Under the pieces are notes generated by a model. That model was not told the DNA's origin. It saw only the letters and a program-made list of their open reading frames with translations, and did no database searches. 64,000 nt of DNA from Roseateles amylovorans (GTDB taxonomy: Bacteria > Pseudomonadota > Gammaproteobacteria > Burkholderiales > Burkholderiaceae_C), in the NCBI RefSeq assembly GCF_025398155.2, contig NZ_CP104562.2:4774001-4838000 (forward strand), written 5' to 3'. This document shows, one piece after another, positions 52,602 through 61,458 of this stretch (the first letter of the stretch is position 1; each line of letters starts with the position of its first letter). The position numbers and the translations under genes are program-made.

Positions 52602-53042
52602 TCAGCTGCCGCGATAGGTCGAATACGACCAGGGCGTGGTCAACAAGGGCACGTGATAGTGCGCCGATGGATCCGCAATGCCGAAGTCGATCGGCACCTC
52701 GTCGAGGAACGCGGGCTCGGGCAGGTCCACCGAGCGCGCCTGAAAATAGGCCGCAACCGCAAACACCAAACGGTAGCGACCGGCCAGCAGGGCCTCGCCC
52801 TCCAGCAAGGGCGCATCGGCGCGCCCGTCGGCATTCAGCGCGATGGTTTTCAGCAGTGTGGCGAGGCGAGCCGCCTTGACGGGCCGGCCTGCATCGCCCG
52901 CAACGCCTGCATCGCCTGCATCGCCTGCAACGCCCGCATCGCCTGCAGCGCCCGCAGCAGTGAGCCGATACAGCCGCACGGCCATGCCGGCAGCGGGGCC
53001 GCCGTGCATCGTGTCCAGCACATGGGTGGTGAGCTTTCCCAT
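52602..53042 (-). CDS. uraH: 5-Hydroxyisourate hydrolase with repeat insertion
   Basis: Hydrolyses 5-hydroxyisourate to OHCU. It starts MGKLTTHVLDTMHGGPAAGM, the family N-terminus with the catalytic His, and ends SYSTYRGS with the diagnostic YRGS. ADGRADAPLL and the YHVPLL/TPWSYST blocks follow the family. The 146 residues exceed the usual 115-120 because of a Gly/Asp/Ala insertion near residues 28-52, encoded by a 9-bp repeat, placed in a loop between strands. ATG 53042 is chosen over an upstream ATG 53078. First gene of uraH-xdhC, divergent from gntR. Confidence 0.93.
   Translation of the reverse strand: MGKLTTHVLDTMHGGPAAGMAVRLYRLTAAGAAGDAGVAGDAGDAGVAGDAGRPVKAARLATLLKTIALNADGRADAPLLEGEALLAGRYRLVFAVAAYFQARSVDLPEPAFLDEVPIDFGIADPSAHYHVPLLTTPWSYSTYRGS
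52890..52959. repeat. In-frame 9-bp tandem repeat in uraH
   Basis: Units of GCATCGCCT with point changes (GCAACGCCC, GCAACGCCT) repeat about seven to eight times, coding on the minus strand for Gly-Asp-Ala / Gly-Val-Ala triplets. Confidence 0.9.
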
Positions 53043-53091
53043 CGCGATCTCAGAGGCCGCCGCGAGGCCAGCCACCATCAAAATGAAGTCC

Positions 53092-53106
53092 AAAGTGTAT
53101 ACACTT
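53092..53106. promoter_or_regulatory. GntR operator at the gntR/uraH divergent promoter
   Basis: AAGTGTATACACTT (53093-53106) is a 14-bp perfect palindrome, 8 bp before the gntR ATG. The centre TGTATACA also supplies a -10-like TATACA in both directions. A bound regulator there would block both transcripts. Confidence 0.7.
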
Positions 53107-53114
53107 GCGAGCCC

Positions 53115-53816
53115 ATGAGCGCACTCGATTCCAGCTCCACCCTCAAGGACGGCACCGCCGGCTCGGTGACGGAGCGCATCACCGCATCGATCACGCAGGC
53201 CATTGTGGAGCGGCGTCTGATGCCGGGCACCAAGCTGGTCGAGCAGCAGTTGGCCGACATCTTCGATTGCTCGCGCACCCTGGTGAGACAGGCGCTCAAC
53301 CAGCTCAGCCGCGACCGCCTGGTGCGACTCGAGCCGGCGCGCGGCGCCTTCGTGGCCGAGCCCAGCGTGGAAGAGGCGCGGCAGGTGTTCGAGGTCCGCC
53401 AGATGCTGGAGGCCGCCATGGTGGCGGACCTCTGCCAGCGCATCACCCCGGCGCAGATCCGCCAGTTGCGAAGCCATCTGAAGCAGGAGCGCGAAGCCGT
53501 GACCCGCACCGATGTCCCCGGACGCACGCGTTTGCTGGCGGACTTCCATGTGATCCTCGCCCGCATGCAGGGCAACGAGGTGCTGGCGCAAATGCTCACC
53601 GACCTGCTGTCGCGCAGCTCGCTGATTGCGCTGATGTACCAGAGCTCGCATTCCGCGGCCGAATCGCAATCGGAGCACGAAGCCCTCGTGGATGCGCTGG
53701 AAGCGCGCGACAAGCGCGCCGCACTCAGGTTGCTGGAGGCCCATCTGGGCAATGTGGAAGCGAATCTGCGCCTGAACCCGCGGGTGCAGGATTTGAAATC
53801 GGTATTGAAGCTGTGA
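53115..53816 (+). CDS. GntR/FCD family regulator of purine catabolism
   Basis: A 233-residue FadR-subfamily regulator. Winged helix (about 15-80; SVTERITASITQAIVERRLMPGTKLVEQQLADIFDCSRTLVRQALNQLSRDRLVRLEPARGAFVAEPS) and an all-helical FCD effector domain (88-220) with the metal-site type residues His (LADFHVIL) and His/Asp in the last helices (SEHEALVDALEARD). It lies between uraH-xdhC-puuD and puuE-uraD/allC, and the same palindrome occurs at its own start and before puuD, which supports control of the urate genes. The ligand is not known; an intermediate of the pathway is likely. Confidence 0.9.
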   Translation: MSALDSSSTLKDGTAGSVTERITASITQAIVERRLMPGTKLVEQQLADIFDCSRTLVRQALNQLSRDRLVRLEPARGAFVAEPSVEEARQVFEVRQMLEAAMVADLCQRITPAQIRQLRSHLKQEREAVTRTDVPGRTRLLADFHVILARMQGNEVLAQMLTDLLSRSSLIALMYQSSHSAAESQSEHEALVDALEARDKRAALRLLEAHLGNVEANLRLNPRVQDLKSVLKL

Positions 53817-53837
53817 CGCCGCACGAGGCCTGACAAC

Positions 53838-54845
53838 ATGAGTCGCTCCCCTTCTCCCTCGTCTACTCCGAGGTCGCCGATGGCGCCGATGCCGCCGATG
53901 CGGGCGCCGGGCTATCCGCGTGACCTGGTCGGCTACGGCGAGCATCCGCCTCATGCCCAGTGGCCGGGCCAGGCCCGCATTGCCGTCCAGTTCGTCCTCA
54001 ATTACGAGGAAGGGGGCGAGAACTCGGTGCTGCATGGCGACGCCGGCAGCGAGCAGTTCCTCTCCGAAATGTTCAACCCCGCCGCCTATCCTGCCCGCCA
54101 TCTCAGCATGGAAGGCGTGTACGAATACGGCTCGCGCGTGGGCGTGTGGCGGCTGCTGCGGGAATTCGAGAAACGGGCGCTGCCGCTGACCGTGTTCGGG
54201 GTGTCGATGGCGCTGGAGCGGCATCCGGAATTGACCCGCGCCTTTGTCGAACTGAACCACGAGATCGCCTGCCACGGCTGGCGCTGGATCCACTACCAGG
54301 GCATGGATGAGGCCACCGAGCGCCAGCACATGGAGATCGGCATGGAGATCATCCAGCGCATGACCGGCGAACGCCCGTCGGGCTGGTACACCGGCCGCGA
54401 CAGCCCGCACACCCGCCGGCTGGTGGCGGACTTCGGCGGCTTCGAATACGACAGCGACTACTACGGCGACGATCTGCCCTTCTGGCTGCAGGTCCGCAAG
54501 ACCGACGGCCAGCTCGCGCCCCACCTGGTGGTGCCCTACACGCTGGACTGCAACGACATGCGATTCGCGCTGCCGCAGGGCTTCAGTCACGGCGACGAAT
54601 TCTTCGACTACCTGCGCGACAGCTTCGACGTGCTGTATGCGGAGGGCGCGGAGACGCCGCGGATGATGAGCATCGGCATGCATTGCCGCCTGCTTGGTCG
54701 TCCGGGGCGCCTGCGCGCGCTTCAACGCTTCCTCGACCACATCGAGAAGCACGACCGCGTCTGGGTCACGCGGCGGATCGACATTGCCCGCCATTGGCGC
54801 GCCACCCATCCGTTCGATGCCACCAAGGCCTTTGTGTGGGCCTGA
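53838..54845 (+). CDS. puuE: Allantoinase PuuE
   Basis: A 335-residue cofactor-independent allantoinase of the polysaccharide deacetylase (NodB-like) fold, hydrolysing allantoin to allantoate. Family segments are YPRDLVGYGEHPPHAQWPGQARIAVQFVLNYEEGGENSVLHGDAGSE, EYGSRVGVWRLLREF, and EIACHGWRWIHYQGMDEATER, with SGWYTGRDSPHTRRL, YDSDYYGDDLPFW and SIGMHCRLLGRPGR later. The N-terminal 22 residues are Ser/Pro-rich and variable. It starts 22 bp after gntR and precedes the uraD-allC fusion by 48 bp, so gntR-puuE-uraD/allC-M20 form one run. Confidence 0.96.
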   Translation: MSRSPSPSSTPRSPMAPMPPMRAPGYPRDLVGYGEHPPHAQWPGQARIAVQFVLNYEEGGENSVLHGDAGSEQFLSEMFNPAAYPARHLSMEGVYEYGSRVGVWRLLREFEKRALPLTVFGVSMALERHPELTRAFVELNHEIACHGWRWIHYQGMDEATERQHMEIGMEIIQRMTGERPSGWYTGRDSPHTRRLVADFGGFEYDSDYYGDDLPFWLQVRKTDGQLAPHLVVPYTLDCNDMRFALPQGFSHGDEFFDYLRDSFDVLYAEGAETPRMMSIGMHCRLLGRPGRLRALQRFLDHIEKHDRVWVTRRIDIARHWRATHPFDATKAFVWA

Positions 54846-54893
54846 TGCCAGCACCTCGACGGTTCGCCCCTCCCCACCCACGACGCTGCCCCC

Positions 54894-56708
54894 ATGACCC
54901 TCACGCTTGATGTCTTGAATGCGGCTGACGAGCCGGGCTTCGTGTCGCTGCTGGACGGCGTGTACGAGCACTCGCCTTGGATCGCGCAACGCGCCTTCGC
55001 TCAGCGGCCGGCGGCGGGCTTTCCCAGCCTCGCCGCGCTGAAGCACGCACTCGCCAGCGTGGTCCGAAAGGCGAGCCTGACCGAACAGCTGGGCCTGATC
55101 CGCGCGCATCCGGAACTGGCCGGCAAGGCGATGGTCAGCCAATCGCTCACCGCCGAGTCGACTGATGAACAACGCCGCGCCGGACTGACGCACTGCTCGC
55201 CCGAGGAGTTTGCGCAGCTGCAGCAACTCAATGCCGACTACAACGCCCGCTTCGGATGGCCCTTCATCCTCGCGGTACGTGGGCCGCGTGGCAACGGGCT
55301 GTCACGGCGCCAGATCATCGAGACTTTCACGCGGCGCTTGAGCGCGCACCCGGATGTGGAGCGGCCCGAATGCCTGCGCCACATCCATCGGATCGCGGAG
55401 ATCCGGCTCAACGACAAGTTCGGCATCACGCCGACCTTGGGCAATCAGGTGTGGGACTGGGCCGAATCGCTGGCGCGGTTCTCCGATCCCGGCTTTGCGG
55501 AGCAGGGCCAACTGACCGTCACCTACCTCACCGACGCGCATCGCGCCTGTGCCGAGCAACTGACGCAGTGGATGCGCGACTGCGGCTTCGACGAGGTCTC
55601 GATCGATGCGGTGGGCAATGTCGTGGGCGTCTATCACGGCTTCGACGATCTTGAAGATGCCGCACCGGGGGGCGGCAGTCTTCGCTCGCATGGCCGTCGT
55701 CTGCTGACGGGCAGTCATTACGACACCGTGCGCAACGGCGGCAAATACGATGGCAGGCTCGGCATCCTGGTGCCGATGGTGTGCGTGCGTGAGCTGCATC
55801 GGCAGGGCCGGCGCCTGAAGCATGGCATCGAAGTCGTCGGCTTTTCGGAGGAAGAAGGCCAGCGCTACAAGGCCACCTTCCTCGGCTCCAGCGCGCTCGT
55901 CGGGCGCTTTGATCCGACCTGGCTGGATCAGGCCGATGCCGACGGTGTGGTGATGCGCGACCTGATGGCCGCGGCCGGTCTGCCGGCCACGATGGCGTCG
56001 ATCCAGGCCCTTCAGCGGGACCCCGCGCGTTACCTCGGATTCGTGGAAGTCCACATCGAACAAGGCCCGGTGCTCAATGAGATGGACTTGCCGCTGGGTG
56101 TCGTCACCTCGATCAACGGGAGCATCCGCTACCTCGGCGAAATCCGCGGTCTGGCCTCTCATGCCGGCACGACGCCGATGGGCAGACGGCGCGACGCCGC
56201 AGCGGCCGTCGCGGAACTGATCCTCTACGTGGAAGAGCGCGCCAGCGCCGTGCCCGAGGTGGTGGGCACGGTGGGTCAGTTGCAGGTGCCCGCGGGGTCG
56301 ATCAATGTGATTCCGGGACGCTGCCGATTCAGCCTGGACCTGCGCGCCACCACCGATGCCGCCCGTGACGCGCTCGATGCCGATGTGCGTCAACGGCTGG
56401 CCGAGATTTGCGAACGACGCGGCCTGAGCGTCACCCTCGAACGCACGGAAGCCGCAGCCGCGGCGCCGAGCGATCCACAGTGGCAGCAGCGCTGGGAATC
56501 GGCGGTGTCCGCATTGGGATTGCCGGTACACCGACTGCCCTCCGGCGCGGGACATGACGCGATGAAGCTGCATCAGGCCATGCCGCAGGCGATGCTGTTC
56601 CAACGCGGAATGAACCTCGGCATCAGCCACAACCCGCTTGAATCCGTCACCAACGACGACACCGAACTCTGCGTGCGCGCCTTCCAGGCGCTGCTGGAAT
56701 CCCTATGA
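54894..56708 (+). CDS. Fused OHCU decarboxylase / allantoate amidohydrolase
   Basis: A 604-residue bifunctional protein. Residues about 1-170 are UraD: RAHPELAGKAM holds the catalytic His72, and FGWPFILAVRG and RLNDKF are family marks. Residues about 185-604 are an M20-type allantoate amidohydrolase (AllC/HyuC): metal ligands in TGSHYDTVRNGGKYDGRLG, the acidic EEEGQRY, HIEQGPVLN, and the closing His in GISHNPLESV. It covers decarboxylation of OHCU to S-allantoin and, after PuuE, hydrolysis of allantoate. There is no stop or frameshift between the domains. It overlaps the next gene by 4 bp (ATGA). Confidence 0.95.
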   Translation: MTLTLDVLNAADEPGFVSLLDGVYEHSPWIAQRAFAQRPAAGFPSLAALKHALASVVRKASLTEQLGLIRAHPELAGKAMVSQSLTAESTDEQRRAGLTHCSPEEFAQLQQLNADYNARFGWPFILAVRGPRGNGLSRRQIIETFTRRLSAHPDVERPECLRHIHRIAEIRLNDKFGITPTLGNQVWDWAESLARFSDPGFAEQGQLTVTYLTDAHRACAEQLTQWMRDCGFDEVSIDAVGNVVGVYHGFDDLEDAAPGGGSLRSHGRRLLTGSHYDTVRNGGKYDGRLGILVPMVCVRELHRQGRRLKHGIEVVGFSEEEGQRYKATFLGSSALVGRFDPTWLDQADADGVVMRDLMAAAGLPATMASIQALQRDPARYLGFVEVHIEQGPVLNEMDLPLGVVTSINGSIRYLGEIRGLASHAGTTPMGRRRDAAAAVAELILYVEERASAVPEVVGTVGQLQVPAGSINVIPGRCRFSLDLRATTDAARDALDADVRQRLAEICERRGLSVTLERTEAAAAAPSDPQWQQRWESAVSALGLPVHRLPSGAGHDAMKLHQAMPQAMLFQRGMNLGISHNPLESVTNDDTELCVRAFQALLESL

Positions 56709-57937
56709 CTGCCTACGACGCCCTGGACGCCTGGATTGAGGCGAATTTCGACGATGAGGTCCGCTATCTGCAAGCCCTCGTCCGCGTTCCCACGGACACG
56801 CCACCGGGCAACAACGCCCCGCATGCGGAACGCACGGCGGAGTTGCTCGCGGCAATGGGTCTGACGGCGGAGCGACATCCCGTTCCGGCTGAGCTGGTGC
56901 GCAACTACGGCCTTGAATCGCTCACCAACCTGATTGTTCGGCGCTCCTATGAGGCCGGTGGCCCGCTCATCGCCTTGAATGCGCACGGGGACGTCGTGCC
57001 CCCCGGAGACGGCTGGATCCACGATCCCTACGGCGCTGCGATCGAGGACGGGCGGCTGTTCGGCCGGGCCGCCGCCGTGAGCAAGAGCGACTTCGCCACC
57101 TACACCTTTGCGGTACGCGCCTTGGAATCGCTGGGCGTGCCGCTCAAGGGCGGCGTGGAACTGCACTTCACCTACGACGAGGAATTCGGCGGCGAGCTGG
57201 GCCCCGGATGGCTGCTCAAGCAGGGCCTGACGCGGCCTGATCTGCTGCTGGCCGCTGGCTTCAGCTACCAGGTCGTCACCGCCCACAACGGCTGCCTGCA
57301 GATGGAAGTCACGGTGCACGGGAAGATGGCCCACGCCGCCATCCCGGACACCGGCGTCGACGCCCTGCAAGGCGCTGTCGGCATCCTCAACGCGCTGTAC
57401 GCCCGCAATGTGGCCTACCGTCAGGTCACGTCCAAAGTCGACGGCATTCGGCATCCCTATCTGAACGTCGGCCGCATCGAAGGGGGCACCAACACCAATG
57501 TGGTGCCCGGCAAGGTCGTCCTGAAGCTGGATCGCCGGATGATTCCGGAAGAAGATCCCGTCGTCGTCGAACAGGAGATTCGAGACGTCATCGCACAGGC
57601 GGCCGCCGCCTTCCCCGGCATCCAGGTCGACATCAAACGCCTGCTGCTGGCGCATGCGCTCAAGCCGCTGCCAGGCAACCAGCCCTTGGTCGAGGCCCTG
57701 CAGCGCCACGGCGCTGCCGTGTTCGGCGAGCCCATCCCCACCTCCGGCACGCCCCTCTACACCGACGTGCGTCTCTACGGCGAATACGGCATCCCCGCCG
57801 CCATCTACGGCGCCGGGCCCCGCACCGTGCTCGAGTCCCACGCCAAGCGCGCCGATGAGCGGCTGGAACTCGACGATCTGAAACGCGCCACCAAAGTGGT
57901 GGCGCGGGCTTTGTTCGATCTGTTGAAGAAGGCTTGA
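56705..57937 (+). CDS. M20-family metallopeptidase / deacylase
   Basis: A 410-residue M20 amidohydrolase of the ArgE/DapE/ACY1 type. Metal-site motifs are LNAHGDVVPPGDGW, the LFGRAAAVSKSDFA segment where the family usually has the bridging Asp in a GRGA.D context, TYDEEFGGELGPGW with the catalytic Glu pair, and a late His in VLESHAKRADE. GRAAAVSKSD keeps the Asp. It is translationally coupled to the uraD/allC fusion, so it probably acts on a ureide or carbamoyl compound of the same route, but this cannot be read from the protein; it is not the AllC type of its neighbour. Confidence 0.85.
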   Translation: MTAYDALDAWIEANFDDEVRYLQALVRVPTDTPPGNNAPHAERTAELLAAMGLTAERHPVPAELVRNYGLESLTNLIVRRSYEAGGPLIALNAHGDVVPPGDGWIHDPYGAAIEDGRLFGRAAAVSKSDFATYTFAVRALESLGVPLKGGVELHFTYDEEFGGELGPGWLLKQGLTRPDLLLAAGFSYQVVTAHNGCLQMEVTVHGKMAHAAIPDTGVDALQGAVGILNALYARNVAYRQVTSKVDGIRHPYLNVGRIEGGTNTNVVPGKVVLKLDRRMIPEEDPVVVEQEIRDVIAQAAAAFPGIQVDIKRLLLAHALKPLPGNQPLVEALQRHGAAVFGEPIPTSGTPLYTDVRLYGEYGIPAAIYGAGPRTVLESHAKRADERLELDDLKRATKVVARALFDLLKKA

Positions 57938-58037
57938 TGGGGTTCATCGTTTTTCGTTGGTCGTCAGTCGTCGGTCCCTTTTCTGGCAACGCGATCAGAC
58001 GCGCGCACCTCCACCTCGACCTCGACCTCCACAGGCC

Positions 58038-58137
58038 TCCCACCTTCCCGCCACCGAGCAAGACTCGGGTACGGGGTGGGGGGCTCCGTTCATGTCCCCC
58101 TTCGTCACCCTTACGGGTGCCGAATTCCTCCTAATAC
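58038..58137. repeat. Left arm of a large imperfect inverted repeat
   Basis: Pairs with 58465-58562. Matching blocks are CCACCGAGCAAGA (58051-58063), TGTCCCCCTTCG (58093-58104) and CGAATTCCTCCTAATAC (58121-58137). Between the last two lies a small private hairpin CACCC-TTAC-GGGTG. Confidence 0.85.
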
Positions 58138-58206
58138 TTCACTCCGCCCCCCACCCCGCACCCGAGTCGACACGCTCGCTGTCATCCCATCCACCCCACA
58201 CCCCAC

Positions 58207-58249
58207 ACCGCGCACCGCGCACCACGCACCACGCACCGCGCACCGCGCA
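58207..58249. repeat. 7-bp tandem repeat GCACCGC/GCACCAC
   Basis: About six head-to-tail heptamers lie in the core between the inverted arms. Confidence 0.88.
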
Positions 58250-58344
58250 TCTTTTCCTCGACCTCTTCCCCCTCCCTCTCCTCGGCGGTGTAGTCGCCGT
58301 CACGCTTTCCCTCTTTGTCCAGGGGGTGGCGGGGTGGATGGATA

Positions 58345-58411
58345 GGGCGGGACGGGACGGGACGGGACGGGACGGGATGGGACGGGATGGGATGGGATGG
58401 GATGGGATGGT
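58345..58411 (+). repeat. Pentanucleotide array (GGGAC)n/(GGGAT)n
   Basis: About thirteen G-triplets are separated by two bases (AC or AT), GGGAC units first and GGGAT units last. Such DNA can form stacked G-quadruplexes on the plus strand. Confidence 0.92.
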
Positions 58412-58434
58412 GCCGGGAAGAGCTGGGTGCATCG

Positions 58435-58538
58435 GATCCGAGGGACCGGGCCCCCTTTGCGGAGGTATTAGGAGGAATTCGTCGGACGAAGTCCGGCGAA
58501 GGGGGACACGGAGCAAAGGGGGCCCGGTCCCTCGGATC
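58435..58538. repeat. 26-bp perfect inverted repeat (long hairpin)
   Basis: The 26 bases at 58435-58460 are the exact reverse complement of 58513-58538 (core GGGACCGGGCCCCCTTTGC), with a 52-base loop containing the proximal part of the right inverted arm. No T tract follows. Confidence 0.93.
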
Positions 58539-58562
58539 TTGCTCGGTGGAGGGAAGGAGAGC
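58465..58562. repeat. Right arm of the large imperfect inverted repeat
   Basis: The reverse complement of the left arm in the same order: GTATTAGGAGGAATTCG (58465-58481), CGAAGGGGGACA (58497-58508) and TCTTGCTCGGTGG (58537-58549). The private hairpin here is CGGAC-GAAG-TCCGG, a different sequence from that in the left arm. Confidence 0.85.
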
Positions 58563-58645
58563 GGAGTCCCTCGGATCCTGCTCGGTGGAGGGAAGGAGAG
58601 CGCAGTCCCTCGGATCTTGCCCGGTGGAGGGAAGGAGAGCGAGGC
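58529..58645. repeat. 39-bp direct repeat, three copies plus a fragment
   Basis: Units at 58529-58567, 58568-58606 and 58607-58645 differ at only a few bases; a decayed fourth copy runs to about 58662. Each contains the distal block of the inverted arm (TTGCTCGGTGGAGGGAAGGA). Confidence 0.94.
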
Positions 58646-58816
58646 CCCTTGGAGCTTGCTCGTTCGACGAAGGGGGAACAGCGAAGACGGAACGCCCTCT
58701 CAGGGCTTCCCCTGACTGACCTCAGGCACCCCCGCGCGAACTCGGCACAATGCGTCGGTCGCTCCGGGCCACGAACCTGGGGCGGCGCTTTTGTTTGACT
58801 CGCAGGAGTTCCGCTC

Positions 58817-61009
<2,193 letters not shown>

Positions 61010-61083
61010 AGCGGCTTGTCCAGACCCTGAACCCGGCTGACCGTGGGCGCTCTGTGCGCTGATTCACGCAAAGCCAGGAAATA

Positions 61084-61131
61084 GGCGCAAATTCCAGCCA
61101 CTTGTTTGGCCGGATTTGCGCCTTGTTCTTT
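61084..61131 (+). terminator. Probable terminator of the prolyl oligopeptidase gene
   Basis: The imperfect stem GGCGCAAATTCC...GGATTTGCGCC with loop near ACTTGTTT is followed by TTGTTCTTT. It lies 75 bp past the stop. Confidence 0.65.
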
Positions 61132-61360
61132 GGGTCTCAGATTTTCGCGTGACAGCGATGATGCGAAGCATGAAGACACGCCGCACCGCCCTCCCCCCGC
61201 AGACCACGCCCCCGCGTCCCTGCCGAAGGGGGGCGCCGCCGGCCCCAGACGGCCTCCACGCCGACTGACCCTCCCGATTGTCGACAGCGCCCAGGCCGCG
61301 TCCCTTCCGGGTCGCTTCACGCCGGCGCTCACGCGCTCCACACCTCGCCACGCTGCAGCA

Positions 61361-61440
61361 CCACGCTCGATCTCGTTCGAGCGTCCAGGCGGCGTCCTGC
61401 GCTCTTGCCCGACCCACCGCCCGTGGGTCGGGCTTTTTTT
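61361..61440 (+). terminator. Strong intrinsic terminator with no gene upstream
   Basis: The stem GCCCGACCCA/TGGGTCGGGC (61407-61433) is followed by seven T residues. A second hairpin ACGCTCGA-TCTCGT-TCGAGCGT lies just before it (61361-61384). The nearest plus-strand gene ends 400 bp earlier, after its own hairpin. This may mark the 3' end of a non-coding RNA. Confidence 0.7.
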
Positions 61441-61458
61441 CGTGCAGATGCGCCGGGA

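Larger units (their letters stand above)
57938..58816. other. Non-coding repeat locus between the urate operon and the prolyl oligopeptidase gene
   Basis: About 880 bp with no convincing gene. It contains imperfect inverted arms (58038-58137 and 58465-58562), a 7-bp GCACCGC/GCACCAC array (58207-58249), a G-triplet array (58345-58411), a long perfect hairpin (58435-58538) and 39-bp direct repeats (58529-58645). Open frames through it are repeat artefacts. Confidence 0.8.
61010..61458. other. Intergenic region with two terminator-like structures
   Basis: About 450 bp between prolyl oligopeptidase (+) and the M32 carboxypeptidase (-), with no credible gene. It holds a hairpin at 61084-61131 and a separate strong plus-strand terminator at 61407-61440, preceded by a second hairpin, so a small RNA may end there. 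Confidence 0.5.

Noticed and set aside
52602..55226. Long minus-strand frame running from uraH through gntR and puuE
   Set aside because: Only the last 146 codons match 5-hydroxyisourate hydrolase; the rest is antisense to gntR and puuE, which are complete on the plus strand.
58529..58662. CRISPR-like array
   Set aside because: The 39-bp units abut directly with no unique spacers, and no cas gene is present.
57957..58719. Open frames through the repeat locus with 13-residue repeats
   Set aside because: They arise because the 39-bp unit is a multiple of three. There is no ribosome site, no conserved protein character, and the sequence is dominated by G-triplet and inverted repeats.
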